From an uncultured Eisenbergiella sp. (lineage in GTDB: Bacteria > Bacillota > Clostridia > Lachnospirales > Lachnospiraceae), in contig CANRGX010000001.1 of NCBI GenBank assembly GCA_947630215.1, positions 1-64,000 of the forward strand: a stretch of 64,000 nt of DNA, written 5' to 3'. A program made the translations under genes and the position numbers. This document shows, one piece after another, positions 33,061-41,611 of the stretch. Each line of letters opens with the position of its first letter. Position 1 is the stretch's first letter. The notes under the pieces are model-generated. The model ran no database searches, was not told the DNA's origin, and saw nothing but the letters and a program-made list of their open reading frames with translations.

Positions 33061-35564
33061 ATCGAAAGGTCAGGATCAGTCATGTAATTGCATACCTCAT
33101 CCTCTTTTACGCCGTCTTGGGCTGCCTTTTGCCCTGCCATTTCAAACGGGACAGAATGACGGCGGGAAACGAGGCGATTTGCGGGACGGTACAGGTGCGG
33201 CTGGATCAGCAGGTACAGCAGGTCTTTTTGGCGGAGGGAACGTATCTGCGCTATCTGGATCTGTATGTGACTTCGGAGGATTCTGCCGGGGAAACTTACC
33301 GTCTGTTTTTGTACGACGAGCATAACGAGCAGCTTTTGAACCGGGAGACAGCCATGCCCGAGACAGCCCTTCCGGGCTATCTGCGGATCCCCATAGGCGT
33401 GGAAACCGAGCCGGGAACCGCTTATGTCTGGCAGCTGAAGGGGACGGACACGCCGATGGATCTGGCGTTTGAGAATACCGCCGGGACGGGGCTGACCACT
33501 TTTGGAAATTATTATTTTTTGCAGGACGGAAAGACACAGATGCAGGATGGGCAAAATATTGTCATGCGTCTGGTCTACACGGACAGACCGGCGGCCTGGA
33601 AGGTTGCGGCTGCCTGTGGCGTCCTGCTTTTGACGGCGGCCGCGCTGGCGGCTGCGGTCTGGGCCGCAGGGAAAAAGAGTTCCTTCCTTTCCCGCCGGAT
33701 CCGGGTCCGCTGGCTGGCAGTCGCCGCCTGTGGGCCGGTGTGGTATGCGTCTGCCTTATGGCTGCTCTATGAGATTTTTGTGCGCAATCTTTTTGGCGGC
33801 AAGACAGAGGATCGGATCGTGTATGCCGCCGGAATCGGTATCGCCACGATCTATTTTACCTGGGTGCTGTTTGGCAGGCGTAGTGAGAAAAAGCTGCCGC
33901 CCTTTTTGGAAACGGTGTCGGAAAAGGGGATGGACTGGCTGCAGTCCGCCTGTTTTGCGCTGGTGCTCATGGGAACCATCCATTTCATGAACGCCCAGTT
34001 CCAGGTGCAGCAGGATCTGGCCTACCGGGAAGTGCTGTTCTGGGGCTGTCTGGTGCTTCTGACCATGGGGCCGGCAAAAGCGGTGCTGAACCGGCGGGGT
34101 ATCGCCTGGCTTTTGCTTTCGGGCGCGGGCGGGCTTATCTGGTATCTGTACCGGCGGTTCGGGGGTGCAGACGCAGCGCGGCTTTCTCAGATTGGCTGGG
34201 AGATTGGCATTGGGATGGCGGCAGGCCTGGCAGCGCTTTCCCTTGCGGACAAGGTGCGCGGCCGCCGTTTTGTCTGGCGGGGGCTGAACCGGTTCTATGC
34301 CTGTGCGCTGTTTGGCATATTGCTGCTTTTGGCGCTGTTTCGCAATACCAGAGGCTGGCCGATCTATCTGGCCGCATATTTCGGTATTTTTTATCTGTTT
34401 TATATCGGGTGGGACCGCCGGGATCGCCTGCTTTGCAATTTCTGCAGCGGCGTTTCCCTGAATTTTGCGTTTGCGCTGGTGTTTGCGCTGGCCCGACGGC
34501 CCTTTCGGGCCTGGGTGTATTCCCGCTATAATTTTGTGTTCCACACCGTGACCATCACGGCCTATTACCTGACGCTGGTGATCTGTGCGCTGACAATCCG
34601 GCTGCTGATTGGGCTGTACCGGGACAGGAAGGGCCTGATCCGGATGTGGGGCACGCTTCTGCTCTATGGGATGGCGGTTTCTTTGTTGTTTTTTACCCTG
34701 TCCCGCACGGGCTATCTGGCGGTGGCGGTGATGACGGGGATCCTTGTGCCGTTTACGGTGCTCCTTTGTTTCCGGCAGGGATGGGGCGCTCTGTTTCGGG
34801 AAATCCTGATGCTGGCGCTGTCCGTTTTGCTGTGTGTGCCTGTGACCTATACGGGCGTCCGGCTTCTGCCGGCCCTGTATAACGATCCGTATATTTACCC
34901 GGTGGAGGAATCCGCCGCGGCGATCCATAAAGACGATCCCAAGGATTCCAGCGCCTATATGTCGGTTTCTTATTTTCAATATGTGATGGAAAACAAGCTG
35001 TTTGTGCAGGCGTCCTGGGACGAACAGGCAAAGGACGTCCTGTTGTGCCTGCGGGGCACCCTTCATGAGACGCCAAGTTTTGTGCTGGTGGCGGCCGCGG
35101 ACGGCGCAGGAATGGACAGCGTGGCAGAGTTTTCCAACGGCAGAATGGAGATTTTCCGGCGCTATATCGCCGCATGGAATCTGACCGGACATGACAGTAT
35201 GGGCGTAGAACTGGCGGATGGGACCGTGAGCGTTCACGCGCACAACACCTATCTGCAGGTCATTCACGACCACGGCCTGCCGGTGGGGCTGTATTATCTG
35301 CTGTTTGGCGCGGTCAGCGCAGTACTTTTGTTTGGTTTTGCAAAAAGGGAAAGCGTCCGGAATCCGTATGCTCCCCTGCCGCTGGCGGTCTTTTGGGGCT
35401 TTGCCGTGGCGGGACTGGTGGAGTGGCTGTTCCATCCCTGTAATCCCATGGGATATTCCGTGATGGTGATGTTTGCCCCGCTCCTGTATTTTGGGAAAAA
35501 GAAGACGGATAAGAAAGTGGCAGAGAAAGATGCAAAGTACAAAGAGGGAAAAAAGGAAAATTAA
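33057..35564 (+). CDS. O-antigen ligase/Wzy-type polymerase membrane protein
   Basis: An 835-residue membrane protein. One N-terminal helix is followed by an extracytoplasmic beta-rich domain (about residues 28-175), then about twelve helices. Near the end is the Wzy_C signature VHAHNTYLQVIHDHGLPVG (about residues 727-745) in the periplasmic/outer loop. This motif belongs to O-antigen ligases and polymerases, which join lipid-linked repeat units. The N-terminal extra domain makes it longer than usual. The ATGA start overlaps the preceding stop. Confidence 0.85.
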   Translation: MNRKVRISHVIAYLILFYAVLGCLLPCHFKRDRMTAGNEAICGTVQVRLDQQVQQVFLAEGTYLRYLDLYVTSEDSAGETYRLFLYDEHNEQLLNRETAMPETALPGYLRIPIGVETEPGTAYVWQLKGTDTPMDLAFENTAGTGLTTFGNYYFLQDGKTQMQDGQNIVMRLVYTDRPAAWKVAAACGVLLLTAAALAAAVWAAGKKSSFLSRRIRVRWLAVAACGPVWYASALWLLYEIFVRNLFGGKTEDRIVYAAGIGIATIYFTWVLFGRRSEKKLPPFLETVSEKGMDWLQSACFALVLMGTIHFMNAQFQVQQDLAYREVLFWGCLVLLTMGPAKAVLNRRGIAWLLLSGAGGLIWYLYRRFGGADAARLSQIGWEIGIGMAAGLAALSLADKVRGRRFVWRGLNRFYACALFGILLLLALFRNTRGWPIYLAAYFGIFYLFYIGWDRRDRLLCNFCSGVSLNFAFALVFALARRPFRAWVYSRYNFVFHTVTITAYYLTLVICALTIRLLIGLYRDRKGLIRMWGTLLLYGMAVSLLFFTLSRTGYLAVAVMTGILVPFTVLLCFRQGWGALFREILMLALSVLLCVPVTYTGVRLLPALYNDPYIYPVEESAAAIHKDDPKDSSAYMSVSYFQYVMENKLFVQASWDEQAKDVLLCLRGTLHETPSFVLVAAADGAGMDSVAEFSNGRMEIFRRYIAAWNLTGHDSMGVELADGTVSVHAHNTYLQVIHDHGLPVGLYYLLFGAVSAVLLFGFAKRESVRNPYAPLPLAVFWGFAVAGLVEWLFHPCNPMGYSVMVMFAPLLYFGKKKTDKKVAEKDAKYKEGKKEN

Positions 35565-37449
35565 GATAAATTATCAGAAGTTTTACCGCAGGACGGCGCT
35601 GGTGGCTTACGATATCGTCAGTATTGTGGCATCCAGCTTTCTGGCGCTTTTGTTCCGCTATGATTTCCAGCTTTCCGCGGTACAGACGGAATTTCTCGTG
35701 GCGGTGCGCAACTTCCTGGGGATCAACATCCTTGTGACCATTTTCATTTTTTATCTGTACCGCCTATACAACAGCCTGTGGGCGTTTGCCGGAGAAACGG
35801 AGCTGCAGAACCTGGTGCTGGCCTGTCTGACCTCCAGTGTGGCCACGGGAGTGGGCGTCAATTTCTTCCGGGTCCCCGGGGCGGCCAAGGCGGTGCCGGA
35901 CAGCTATTATTTCGGCTATTTCTTTTTCCTGCTGGTGTTTCTGTTCGGCAGCCGGTTCTCCTACCGGTTTCTGCGCAGCCAGAAGCATAAGCGGCAAAAC
36001 CGCAAGAACAGCATTTCCGTCATGATCATCGGCGCCGGGGAAGCGGGCAATACGATCATCAAGGAGATCATCACCAGCAATTATTCCACCATGGTGATCC
36101 GCTGTATCATCGACGATGATAAGAACAAGTGGGGACAGTTTATCCAGGGGATCCGCGTCGTGGGAGGGCGGGACAAGATCATCGAATCCGCAGATCTGTA
36201 CGATGTGGACGAGATCTTTCTGGCGATTCCCTCGGCTTCGCCGGCGCAGATTCGGGAGATTCTGGAGATCTGCAAGGAAACCAGCTGCAAGCTGCGTTCC
36301 CTGCCCGGCCTGTATCAGCTGGTAAACGGCGAAGTAAACGTCAGTAAGCTGCGGGATGTGGAGGTGGAGGATCTGCTGGGGCGCGAGCCCGTCCGTGTGG
36401 ATCTGGATTCCATTCTGGGCTATGTGCAAAATCAGGTGGTGCTGGTGACGGGCGGCGGCGGTTCCATCGGCAGCGAGCTCTGCCGGCAGATCGCGGCCCA
36501 CAGACCTTCCCGGCTGATCATTTTTGATATTTACGAAAATAACGCATATGATATTCAGCGGGAGCTGCAGGAAAAATATCCGGATTTGAACCTGACCGTG
36601 CTCATCGGCAGCGTCCGCAATACCAACCGGGTCAATGCGGTCTTTGAGACCTGGAAGCCGGATATTGTCTATCATGCGGCGGCGCACAAGCACGTGCCGC
36701 TGATGGAGGATTCCCCCAACGAGGCGATAAAGAACAACGTATTCGGCACCTGGAAGACCGCCATGGCGGCCGCGGCGAACGGCACCCGCAAGTTTGTCCT
36801 GATTTCTACGGACAAGGCGGTCAATCCCACCAATATCATGGGGGCCAGCAAACGCATCTGCGAGATGATCGTCCAGACCTTCAACCGCCATTACGAGACG
36901 GAATTTGTGGCGGTGCGCTTCGGAAACGTGCTGGGCTCCAACGGCAGCGTGATTCCGCTGTTTAAAAAGCAGATTGCGGCGGGGGGACCGGTGACGGTGA
37001 CCCATCCCGATATTATCCGGTATTTTATGACCATCCCGGAGGCGGTTTCCCTAGTGCTGCAGGCGGGCGCCTACGCCAAGGGCGGCGAGATTTTCGTGCT
37101 GGATATGGGAGAGCCGGTGCGCATTCTGGATCTGGCAAAAAACCTGATCCGGCTGTCCGGATACCGGGTGGGGGAAGATATTCCCATTGTGTTTACGGGA
37201 CTGCGCCCGGGGGAGAAGCTCTATGAGGAGCTTCTGATGGAGGAAGAAGGACTGCAGGAGACGGAGAATAAGCGGATTCACATCGGTCGGCCCATCGAAC
37301 TGGATGAGCAGCAGTTTTTCGTGCAGCTCAAAGAACTGGAGACGGCCTCCAAAAACGAATGCCGGGATATCCGCCCCCTGATCAGACAGATCGTGCCCAC
37401 CTATCATTACGAGGAGAAAAGCAGGACGGACAAAGGGGGACAGGGATGA
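35530..37449 (+). CDS. Long-chain UDP-GlcNAc 4,6-dehydratase, PglF/CapD/EpsC type
   Basis: Membrane-bound nucleotide-sugar dehydratase, 639 residues. Four N-terminal helices (about residues 20-150) and a first Rossmann-like domain (IIGAGEAGNTII) precede the catalytic domain. This has LVTGGGGSIGSELCRQI (about 300-316), HAAAHKHVPLMEDSP and STDKAVNPTNIMGASK, in which the usual Tyr is Met, as normal for PglF/WbpM. It makes UDP-4-keto-6-deoxy-GlcNAc retaining configuration, the substrate for the aminotransferase two genes downstream. ATG 35530 is chosen; the frame is open 19 codons upstream inside the polymerase gene. Confidence 0.92.
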   Translation: MQSTKREKRKIKINYQKFYRRTALVAYDIVSIVASSFLALLFRYDFQLSAVQTEFLVAVRNFLGINILVTIFIFYLYRLYNSLWAFAGETELQNLVLACLTSSVATGVGVNFFRVPGAAKAVPDSYYFGYFFFLLVFLFGSRFSYRFLRSQKHKRQNRKNSISVMIIGAGEAGNTIIKEIITSNYSTMVIRCIIDDDKNKWGQFIQGIRVVGGRDKIIESADLYDVDEIFLAIPSASPAQIREILEICKETSCKLRSLPGLYQLVNGEVNVSKLRDVEVEDLLGREPVRVDLDSILGYVQNQVVLVTGGGGSIGSELCRQIAAHRPSRLIIFDIYENNAYDIQRELQEKYPDLNLTVLIGSVRNTNRVNAVFETWKPDIVYHAAAHKHVPLMEDSPNEAIKNNVFGTWKTAMAAAANGTRKFVLISTDKAVNPTNIMGASKRICEMIVQTFNRHYETEFVAVRFGNVLGSNGSVIPLFKKQIAAGGPVTVTHPDIIRYFMTIPEAVSLVLQAGAYAKGGEIFVLDMGEPVRILDLAKNLIRLSGYRVGEDIPIVFTGLRPGEKLYEELLMEEEGLQETENKRIHIGRPIELDEQQFFVQLKELETASKNECRDIRPLIRQIVPTYHYEEKSRTDKGGQG

Positions 37450-37847
37450 AGATCCATCACATCGGATATCTGGTAAAAAAACTGCCGCAGGCGGCGCAGG
37501 CTTTCCGGGCGCTGGGGTTTTTCGGACAGGAGGATGCCGTGCGGGACGAAGAACGTAAGGCGGACATTCTGTTTCTGGAAAAGGACGGCTATCGGGTGGA
37601 GCTGATCAGTCCCTATTCCGGGGATTCCATTGTGGCAGGCCTGTTAAAAACCTACAGGAACGCTCCTTATCACATCTGTTATGAGGCGGATGATTTTGAG
37701 GCGGATATGCAGCGGCTGGAGCAGACCGGCTACGTCCGGATGGGAGATCCGCAGGCGGCGCCCGCCATCGGCGGCAGACGGGTGGTATTTTTGATGCACG
37801 CGGCCATGGGCATGATAGAGCTTCTGGAGCGGGAGCAGAACGGATAA
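37446..37847 (+). CDS. VOC (glyoxalase/methylmalonyl-CoA epimerase-like) protein
   Basis: A 133-residue vicinal-oxygen-chelate protein with two beta-alpha-beta-beta-beta modules. It begins KIHHIGYLVKKLPQA (metal His near residue 4) and has KDGYRVELISPYSG, YHICYEADDFEADM and a terminal GMIELLE with a Glu ligand. This His...His...Glu layout is that of methylmalonyl-CoA epimerase and relatives. It overlaps the dehydratase gene by 4 bp, between it and the aminotransferase. A role in sugar or acyl modification is possible; the reaction is unknown. Confidence 0.82.
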   Translation: MKIHHIGYLVKKLPQAAQAFRALGFFGQEDAVRDEERKADILFLEKDGYRVELISPYSGDSIVAGLLKTYRNAPYHICYEADDFEADMQRLEQTGYVRMGDPQAAPAIGGRRVVFLMHAAMGMIELLEREQNG

Positions 37848-37871
37848 AAAGAAAAAGGCAGGAGAAAAGAG

Positions 37872-39002
37872 ATGGAAAGAAAACGGATTTATCTGGCGTC
37901 TCCCACCATGCACGGAGACGAGCAGCGGTTTGTGCAGGAGGCGTTTGATACCAACTGGGTGGCGCCCCTGGGGCCGAATGTGAATGCGTTTGAAAAGGAA
38001 CTGGCGGCCTATACGGGCTGCGGATATGCGGCCGCGCTGTCCTCGGGAACCGCCGCCCTGCATCTGGCGAATATTCTGGCGGGCGTAAAGGAAGGGGATA
38101 TCGTGTTCGCCCAGTCTTTGACCTTTTCCGCCAGCGTCAATCCCTCCTGCTATGAGAAGGCGGTTCCGGTTTTCCTGGATTCGGAACCCGATACCTGGAA
38201 CCTGGATCCGGCGGCGCTGCGCCTGGCTTTTGAAAAGTATCCGCATCCGGCGGCCGTGATCGCGGTGCATCTGTACGGCACGCCGGCAAAAATCGATGAA
38301 ATCCGGGATATTTGCCGGGAGCATGGGGTGTCTCTCATTGAGGACGCGGCCGAATCGCTGGGCGCCACCTTTCAGGGGCAGATGACCGGTACCTTTGGGG
38401 ATTTCGGGATCTATTCCTTTAACGGCAATAAAATCATCACCACCTCGGGAGGCGGTATGCTGGCGGCGAAGGAGGAAGCGGTGGTCGAACGGGCGCGGTT
38501 TTTCTCCACCCAGGCCAGGGATCCGGCGCGGCATTACCAGCATTCCAATATCGGCTACAATTACCGGATGTCCAACATTGTGGCGGGAATCGGCCGGGGA
38601 CAGCTTTTGCACCTGGAGGAACACCTGGAGAAAAAGCGTGCCCTTTACCGGCAGTACCGGGAGGCCTTTGCGGACATCCCGGAGCTTTCCATGAATCCCA
38701 TGAATCCCAAGGGGGAGGCCAATAACTGGCTCTCCTGTGTGACAGTCGCGCCGGACTGCCCGGTGACGCCTGTGCAGATCATGGACGCGCTGGCCGAATA
38801 TAACATTGAGACCCGGCCCATCTGGAAGCCCATGCACCTGCAGCCGGTGTTTGAAGCCTGTGATTTCATCCAGGTCCGGGATGGCCATAGCGTTTCGGAG
38901 GAAGTGTTTGACCGGGGGCTGTGTCTGCCCAGCGATATTAAAAACACGCCGGAGGATATGGAACTGATCTGCGATATTGTCCGCAGACAGTTCGGCAGAT
39001 GA
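37872..39002 (+). CDS. DegT-type sugar aminotransferase, EpsN/PglE-like
   Basis: PLP-dependent aminotransferase, 376 residues. IYLASPTMHGDEQRFVQEAF and NWVAPLGPNVNAFE form the substrate loop, the cofactor region reads LIEDAAESLGA, and the PLP lysine is in FNGNKIITTSGGG (Lys187). The context is a PglF-like dehydratase upstream and a PglC-like transferase downstream. This is the B. subtilis epsC-epsN-epsL or Campylobacter pgl logic: amination of UDP-4-keto-6-deoxy-GlcNAc toward a bacillosamine-type sugar. The expected acetyltransferase (EpsM/PglD) is not adjacent. Confidence 0.9.
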   Translation: MERKRIYLASPTMHGDEQRFVQEAFDTNWVAPLGPNVNAFEKELAAYTGCGYAAALSSGTAALHLANILAGVKEGDIVFAQSLTFSASVNPSCYEKAVPVFLDSEPDTWNLDPAALRLAFEKYPHPAAVIAVHLYGTPAKIDEIRDICREHGVSLIEDAAESLGATFQGQMTGTFGDFGIYSFNGNKIITTSGGGMLAAKEEAVVERARFFSTQARDPARHYQHSNIGYNYRMSNIVAGIGRGQLLHLEEHLEKKRALYRQYREAFADIPELSMNPMNPKGEANNWLSCVTVAPDCPVTPVQIMDALAEYNIETRPIWKPMHLQPVFEACDFIQVRDGHSVSEEVFDRGLCLPSDIKNTPEDMELICDIVRRQFGR

Positions 39003-39030
39003 CGCACGGCCTGTAGGATGGGGGATTTTT

Positions 39031-39654
39031 ATGTATCAGAAGTATGTCAAACGTCTTTTGGATATTGCAATTTCCCTGGCAGTACTGGTGATATTCAGCC
39101 CCGTGCTGCTGGTGCTGGCGGCGCTGGTGCGCTTAAAGCTTGGCAGTCCGGTGCTGTTTTGTCAGGAGCGTGCGGGCCGGGGGGAAAAAATCTTCCGGCT
39201 GTATAAGTTTCGGACCATGACCGACGCCAGGGACGCACAGGGCAAGCTTTTGCCGGATCAGGACAGACTGACCGGTTTCGGGCGAGCCCTGCGCTCCTCC
39301 AGTCTGGATGAGCTGCCGGAATTTTTCAACATACTGAAGGGGGATATGAGCTTCATCGGTCCCAGGCCGCTGCTGGCGCGCTATCTGCCCTATTATAAAC
39401 CGGAGGAACGGGCCCGCCACAGTATCCGGCCGGGTCTGACGGGGCTGGCCCAGATCAACGGCCGCAACGCCTTAAACTGGGAGGCGCGGTTTGCCTATGA
39501 TCTGCAGTATGTGGAGAAGTGCAGCTTTGGTCTGGATCTGTCGATTATGCTGCAGACTGTGGGAAAAGTATTCCAAAGGGCAGACGTGCTTTCCGGCGCG
39601 CAGCAGACGGTGCCGGATCTGGACGAATACAGAAAGGACATGGTTTCCGGATGA
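39031..39654 (+). CDS. Initiating phosphoglycosyltransferase, PglC/EpsL type
   Basis: Small monotopic sugar-phosphate transferase, 207 residues, that starts glycan assembly on undecaprenyl phosphate. One N-terminal re-entrant helix (about 10-32) with its SP motif (FSPVLLV) is followed by FRLYKFRTMTDARD and RSSSLDELPEFFNILKGDM, which contains the catalytic Asp-Glu. Then come SFIGPRPLLARYLPYY and RPGLTGLAQINGRN. Its likely donor is the diNAcBac-type sugar made by the two upstream enzymes. ATG 39031 begins the conserved MYQKYVKRLLD start. Confidence 0.94.
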   Translation: MYQKYVKRLLDIAISLAVLVIFSPVLLVLAALVRLKLGSPVLFCQERAGRGEKIFRLYKFRTMTDARDAQGKLLPDQDRLTGFGRALRSSSLDELPEFFNILKGDMSFIGPRPLLARYLPYYKPEERARHSIRPGLTGLAQINGRNALNWEARFAYDLQYVEKCSFGLDLSIMLQTVGKVFQRADVLSGAQQTVPDLDEYRKDMVSG

Positions 39655-40640
39655 AAATAGACGTTTTTGAGCGCGGGTTTAGTCCCACGCCCATACAGGA
39701 ACTGACAGACGCTTGCCCCGGGAACCGGGTTTTCCTGAAACGGGAAGATTTCCTTCCCTTTTCCTTCGGCGGCAACAAGGTCCGGAAGGCGCGGCACTTT
39801 TACCGGGAAATTCTGGAGTGTTCCGCCGATGTGGTGATGACCTACGGCAGCTCCAGTTCCAATCACTGCCGGATCATTGCCAATATGGCGGCCGCCATGG
39901 GGCTGCCCTGCCACATCATTTCCCCGGAGGAAAATTACAGGGATACGCCCAACAGCAGGATGGTGGAGCAGTTCGGCGCGGTGGTGGAGAAGGTTCCGCT
40001 TTCCGGGATCAGCCGGGCCATTGAGGCGCGAAAGACAGCCTACCAAAAAAGCGGGAAAAATCCGTATTTTATTCAGGGCGGCGGTCACGGGGATCCGGGA
40101 ACGGCAGCCTATGAGGAATGTTATGAGGAGATCCATAGCTGGGAGCAGGAGCAGGGGATTTCCTTCGATTATATTTTTCATGTTTCGGGCACCGGGACGA
40201 CTCAGGCGGGACTGGTCTGCGGCCTGCTTGCCTGCAGGCAGCAGGAGCGCACCCGGGTCGTGGGACTGAGCAATGCCCGTACCCTGGAGCGGGGGCGGCC
40301 CGTGGTGGTGCAGAGCGCGCTTTCCTGGCTGGAGCACGTTTACGCCCCCCGGACCGGACGCAGGATTTCGGAAGACGAAGTGGAAAGGGCCGTATGCTTT
40401 GAGGACGCCTGGCGGCTGGAAGGCTACGGATGTTATAACAATGCGGTCGTCCGGACGGTGGAGGAAGCGATGAAACGCTACGGCGTTCCCATGGATACCA
40501 CCTATGTGGGAAAGGGCTTCTGGGCCATGACAGAGTATGTGAAGCGGGAGAAGCTTGCGGGGAAAAATCTTCTGTTTCTGCATACCGGAGGGACGCCGCT
40601 GTTTTTTGAGGATCGTTGCGGAGAGGAGAACGCAGGGTGA
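39651..40640 (+). CDS. PLP-dependent enzyme, D-cysteine desulfhydrase/ACC deaminase-like
   Basis: Fold-type II PLP enzyme, 329 residues. VFLKREDFLPFSFGGNKVRK contains the PLP lysine (Lys43), followed by TYGSSSSNHCRIIANMAAAMG. Phosphate binding is in VSGTGTTQAG (about 178-187). Length and motif match the ACC deaminase/D-cysteine desulfhydrase group, which also has members making or isomerising amino acids. It overlaps the PglC-like gene and the following ATP-grasp gene by 4 bp each. The tight pairing suggests it supplies an amino acid for ligation; this is inference. Confidence 0.85.
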   Translation: MKIDVFERGFSPTPIQELTDACPGNRVFLKREDFLPFSFGGNKVRKARHFYREILECSADVVMTYGSSSSNHCRIIANMAAAMGLPCHIISPEENYRDTPNSRMVEQFGAVVEKVPLSGISRAIEARKTAYQKSGKNPYFIQGGGHGDPGTAAYEECYEEIHSWEQEQGISFDYIFHVSGTGTTQAGLVCGLLACRQQERTRVVGLSNARTLERGRPVVVQSALSWLEHVYAPRTGRRISEDEVERAVCFEDAWRLEGYGCYNNAVVRTVEEAMKRYGVPMDTTYVGKGFWAMTEYVKREKLAGKNLLFLHTGGTPLFFEDRCGEENAG

Positions 40641-41611
40641 ATATTCTGATTCTGAGCGCCGGCACCCGCGATAAGGTGGTGCAGTATTTCAAAAAGGAAC
40701 TGGCCGGGCGGGGCCGGGTCATTGCCACGGACTGCAGCGATCTGGCGCCGGCCATATATGAGGCGGACGAATACGTCATTGTGCCCCGCATTACGGAACC
40801 GGGCTATCTGGAAAGGATTCTGGAGATCTGCCGGGAAAAGAAAATCGACGGCGTGCTTTCCCTGATCGATCCGGAACTGAGCCTGTTGGCCGCAAACCGG
40901 GAAGCGTTTCTGGCCGTTGGCGCCACGCCCATTATTTCGGACGCAGAGGTAGTGGAAACCTGTTTCAATAAATATGCCATGTATCAAAAGCTCTGTAAGC
41001 TGGGATATCGGACCGGAAAGTGTTTTCGGGATCCCCGGTTATTTTTGGAGGAGGTACAGGCGGGCCGGATGCGCTATCCCGTCTTTTTAAAGCCGGTCTG
41101 CGGCAGCGCCAGCTTAAACATCAGCAAGGCGCTCTGCTGGGAGGAAGTGGAGGTATCCTGGAAGCGAAATGCGGATCTGATGATCCAGGAATATATGGAC
41201 GGCCAGGAGTACGGGGCCGACGTTTATGTCGATCTGATCTCCGGAGAAGTGATTTCCATTTTTGTCAAAAAGAAGATTAAGATGCGGGCCGGGGAGACGG
41301 ATAAATCGGTTTCCTATAAGGACGAGGGGCTTTTTGAACTGCTGGGCCGCTTTGTGACCCAGATGGGTCTGCGCGGCATCGTCGATATCGATCTGTTTTC
41401 CATCGGCGGAAAGTGGTATATTTCCGAGGTCAATCCCCGCTTTGGGGGCGGGTATCCCCACGCCTACGCCTGCGGTGTGAATGTGCCTGCCATGATTCTG
41501 CAGAATCTGGAGGGCAGGGCCAACGAACCGGCCATCGGCGCGTACCGGGAAGGGATCGCGATGATGAAATACAATGAGATTATGATACGGGAGATGCCGG
41601 ACAATGCGTGA
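40637..41611 (+). CDS. ATP-grasp ligase, carbamoyl-phosphate-synthase-like
   Basis: A 324-residue ATP-grasp protein. The N-terminal pre-ATP-grasp domain begins NILILSAGTRDKVVQYF. The nucleotide region contains YPVFLKPVCGSAS (about 137-149) and MIQEYMDGQEYGADVYVD, and the metal-binding segment is YISEVNPRFGGGYPHA (about 275-290). GTG 40637 overlaps the previous stop (GTGA). These enzymes join a carboxylate to an amine or thiol through an acyl phosphate. Here it may couple an amino acid to an amino sugar, or form a dipeptide. Confidence 0.88.
   Translation: MNILILSAGTRDKVVQYFKKELAGRGRVIATDCSDLAPAIYEADEYVIVPRITEPGYLERILEICREKKIDGVLSLIDPELSLLAANREAFLAVGATPIISDAEVVETCFNKYAMYQKLCKLGYRTGKCFRDPRLFLEEVQAGRMRYPVFLKPVCGSASLNISKALCWEEVEVSWKRNADLMIQEYMDGQEYGADVYVDLISGEVISIFVKKKIKMRAGETDKSVSYKDEGLFELLGRFVTQMGLRGIVDIDLFSIGGKWYISEVNPRFGGGYPHAYACGVNVPAMILQNLEGRANEPAIGAYREGIAMMKYNEIMIREMPDNA

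Noticed and set aside
33756-35435. Minus-strand open frame of 559 codons opposite the polymerase gene
   Set aside because: Antisense shadow without start signals; the plus-strand membrane protein has the Wzy_C motif and coupled start.
39651-40640. Considered a tryptophan synthase beta or cysteine synthase
   Set aside because: The GGNKVRK lysine motif and length are those of the ACC deaminase/D-cysteine desulfhydrase group.
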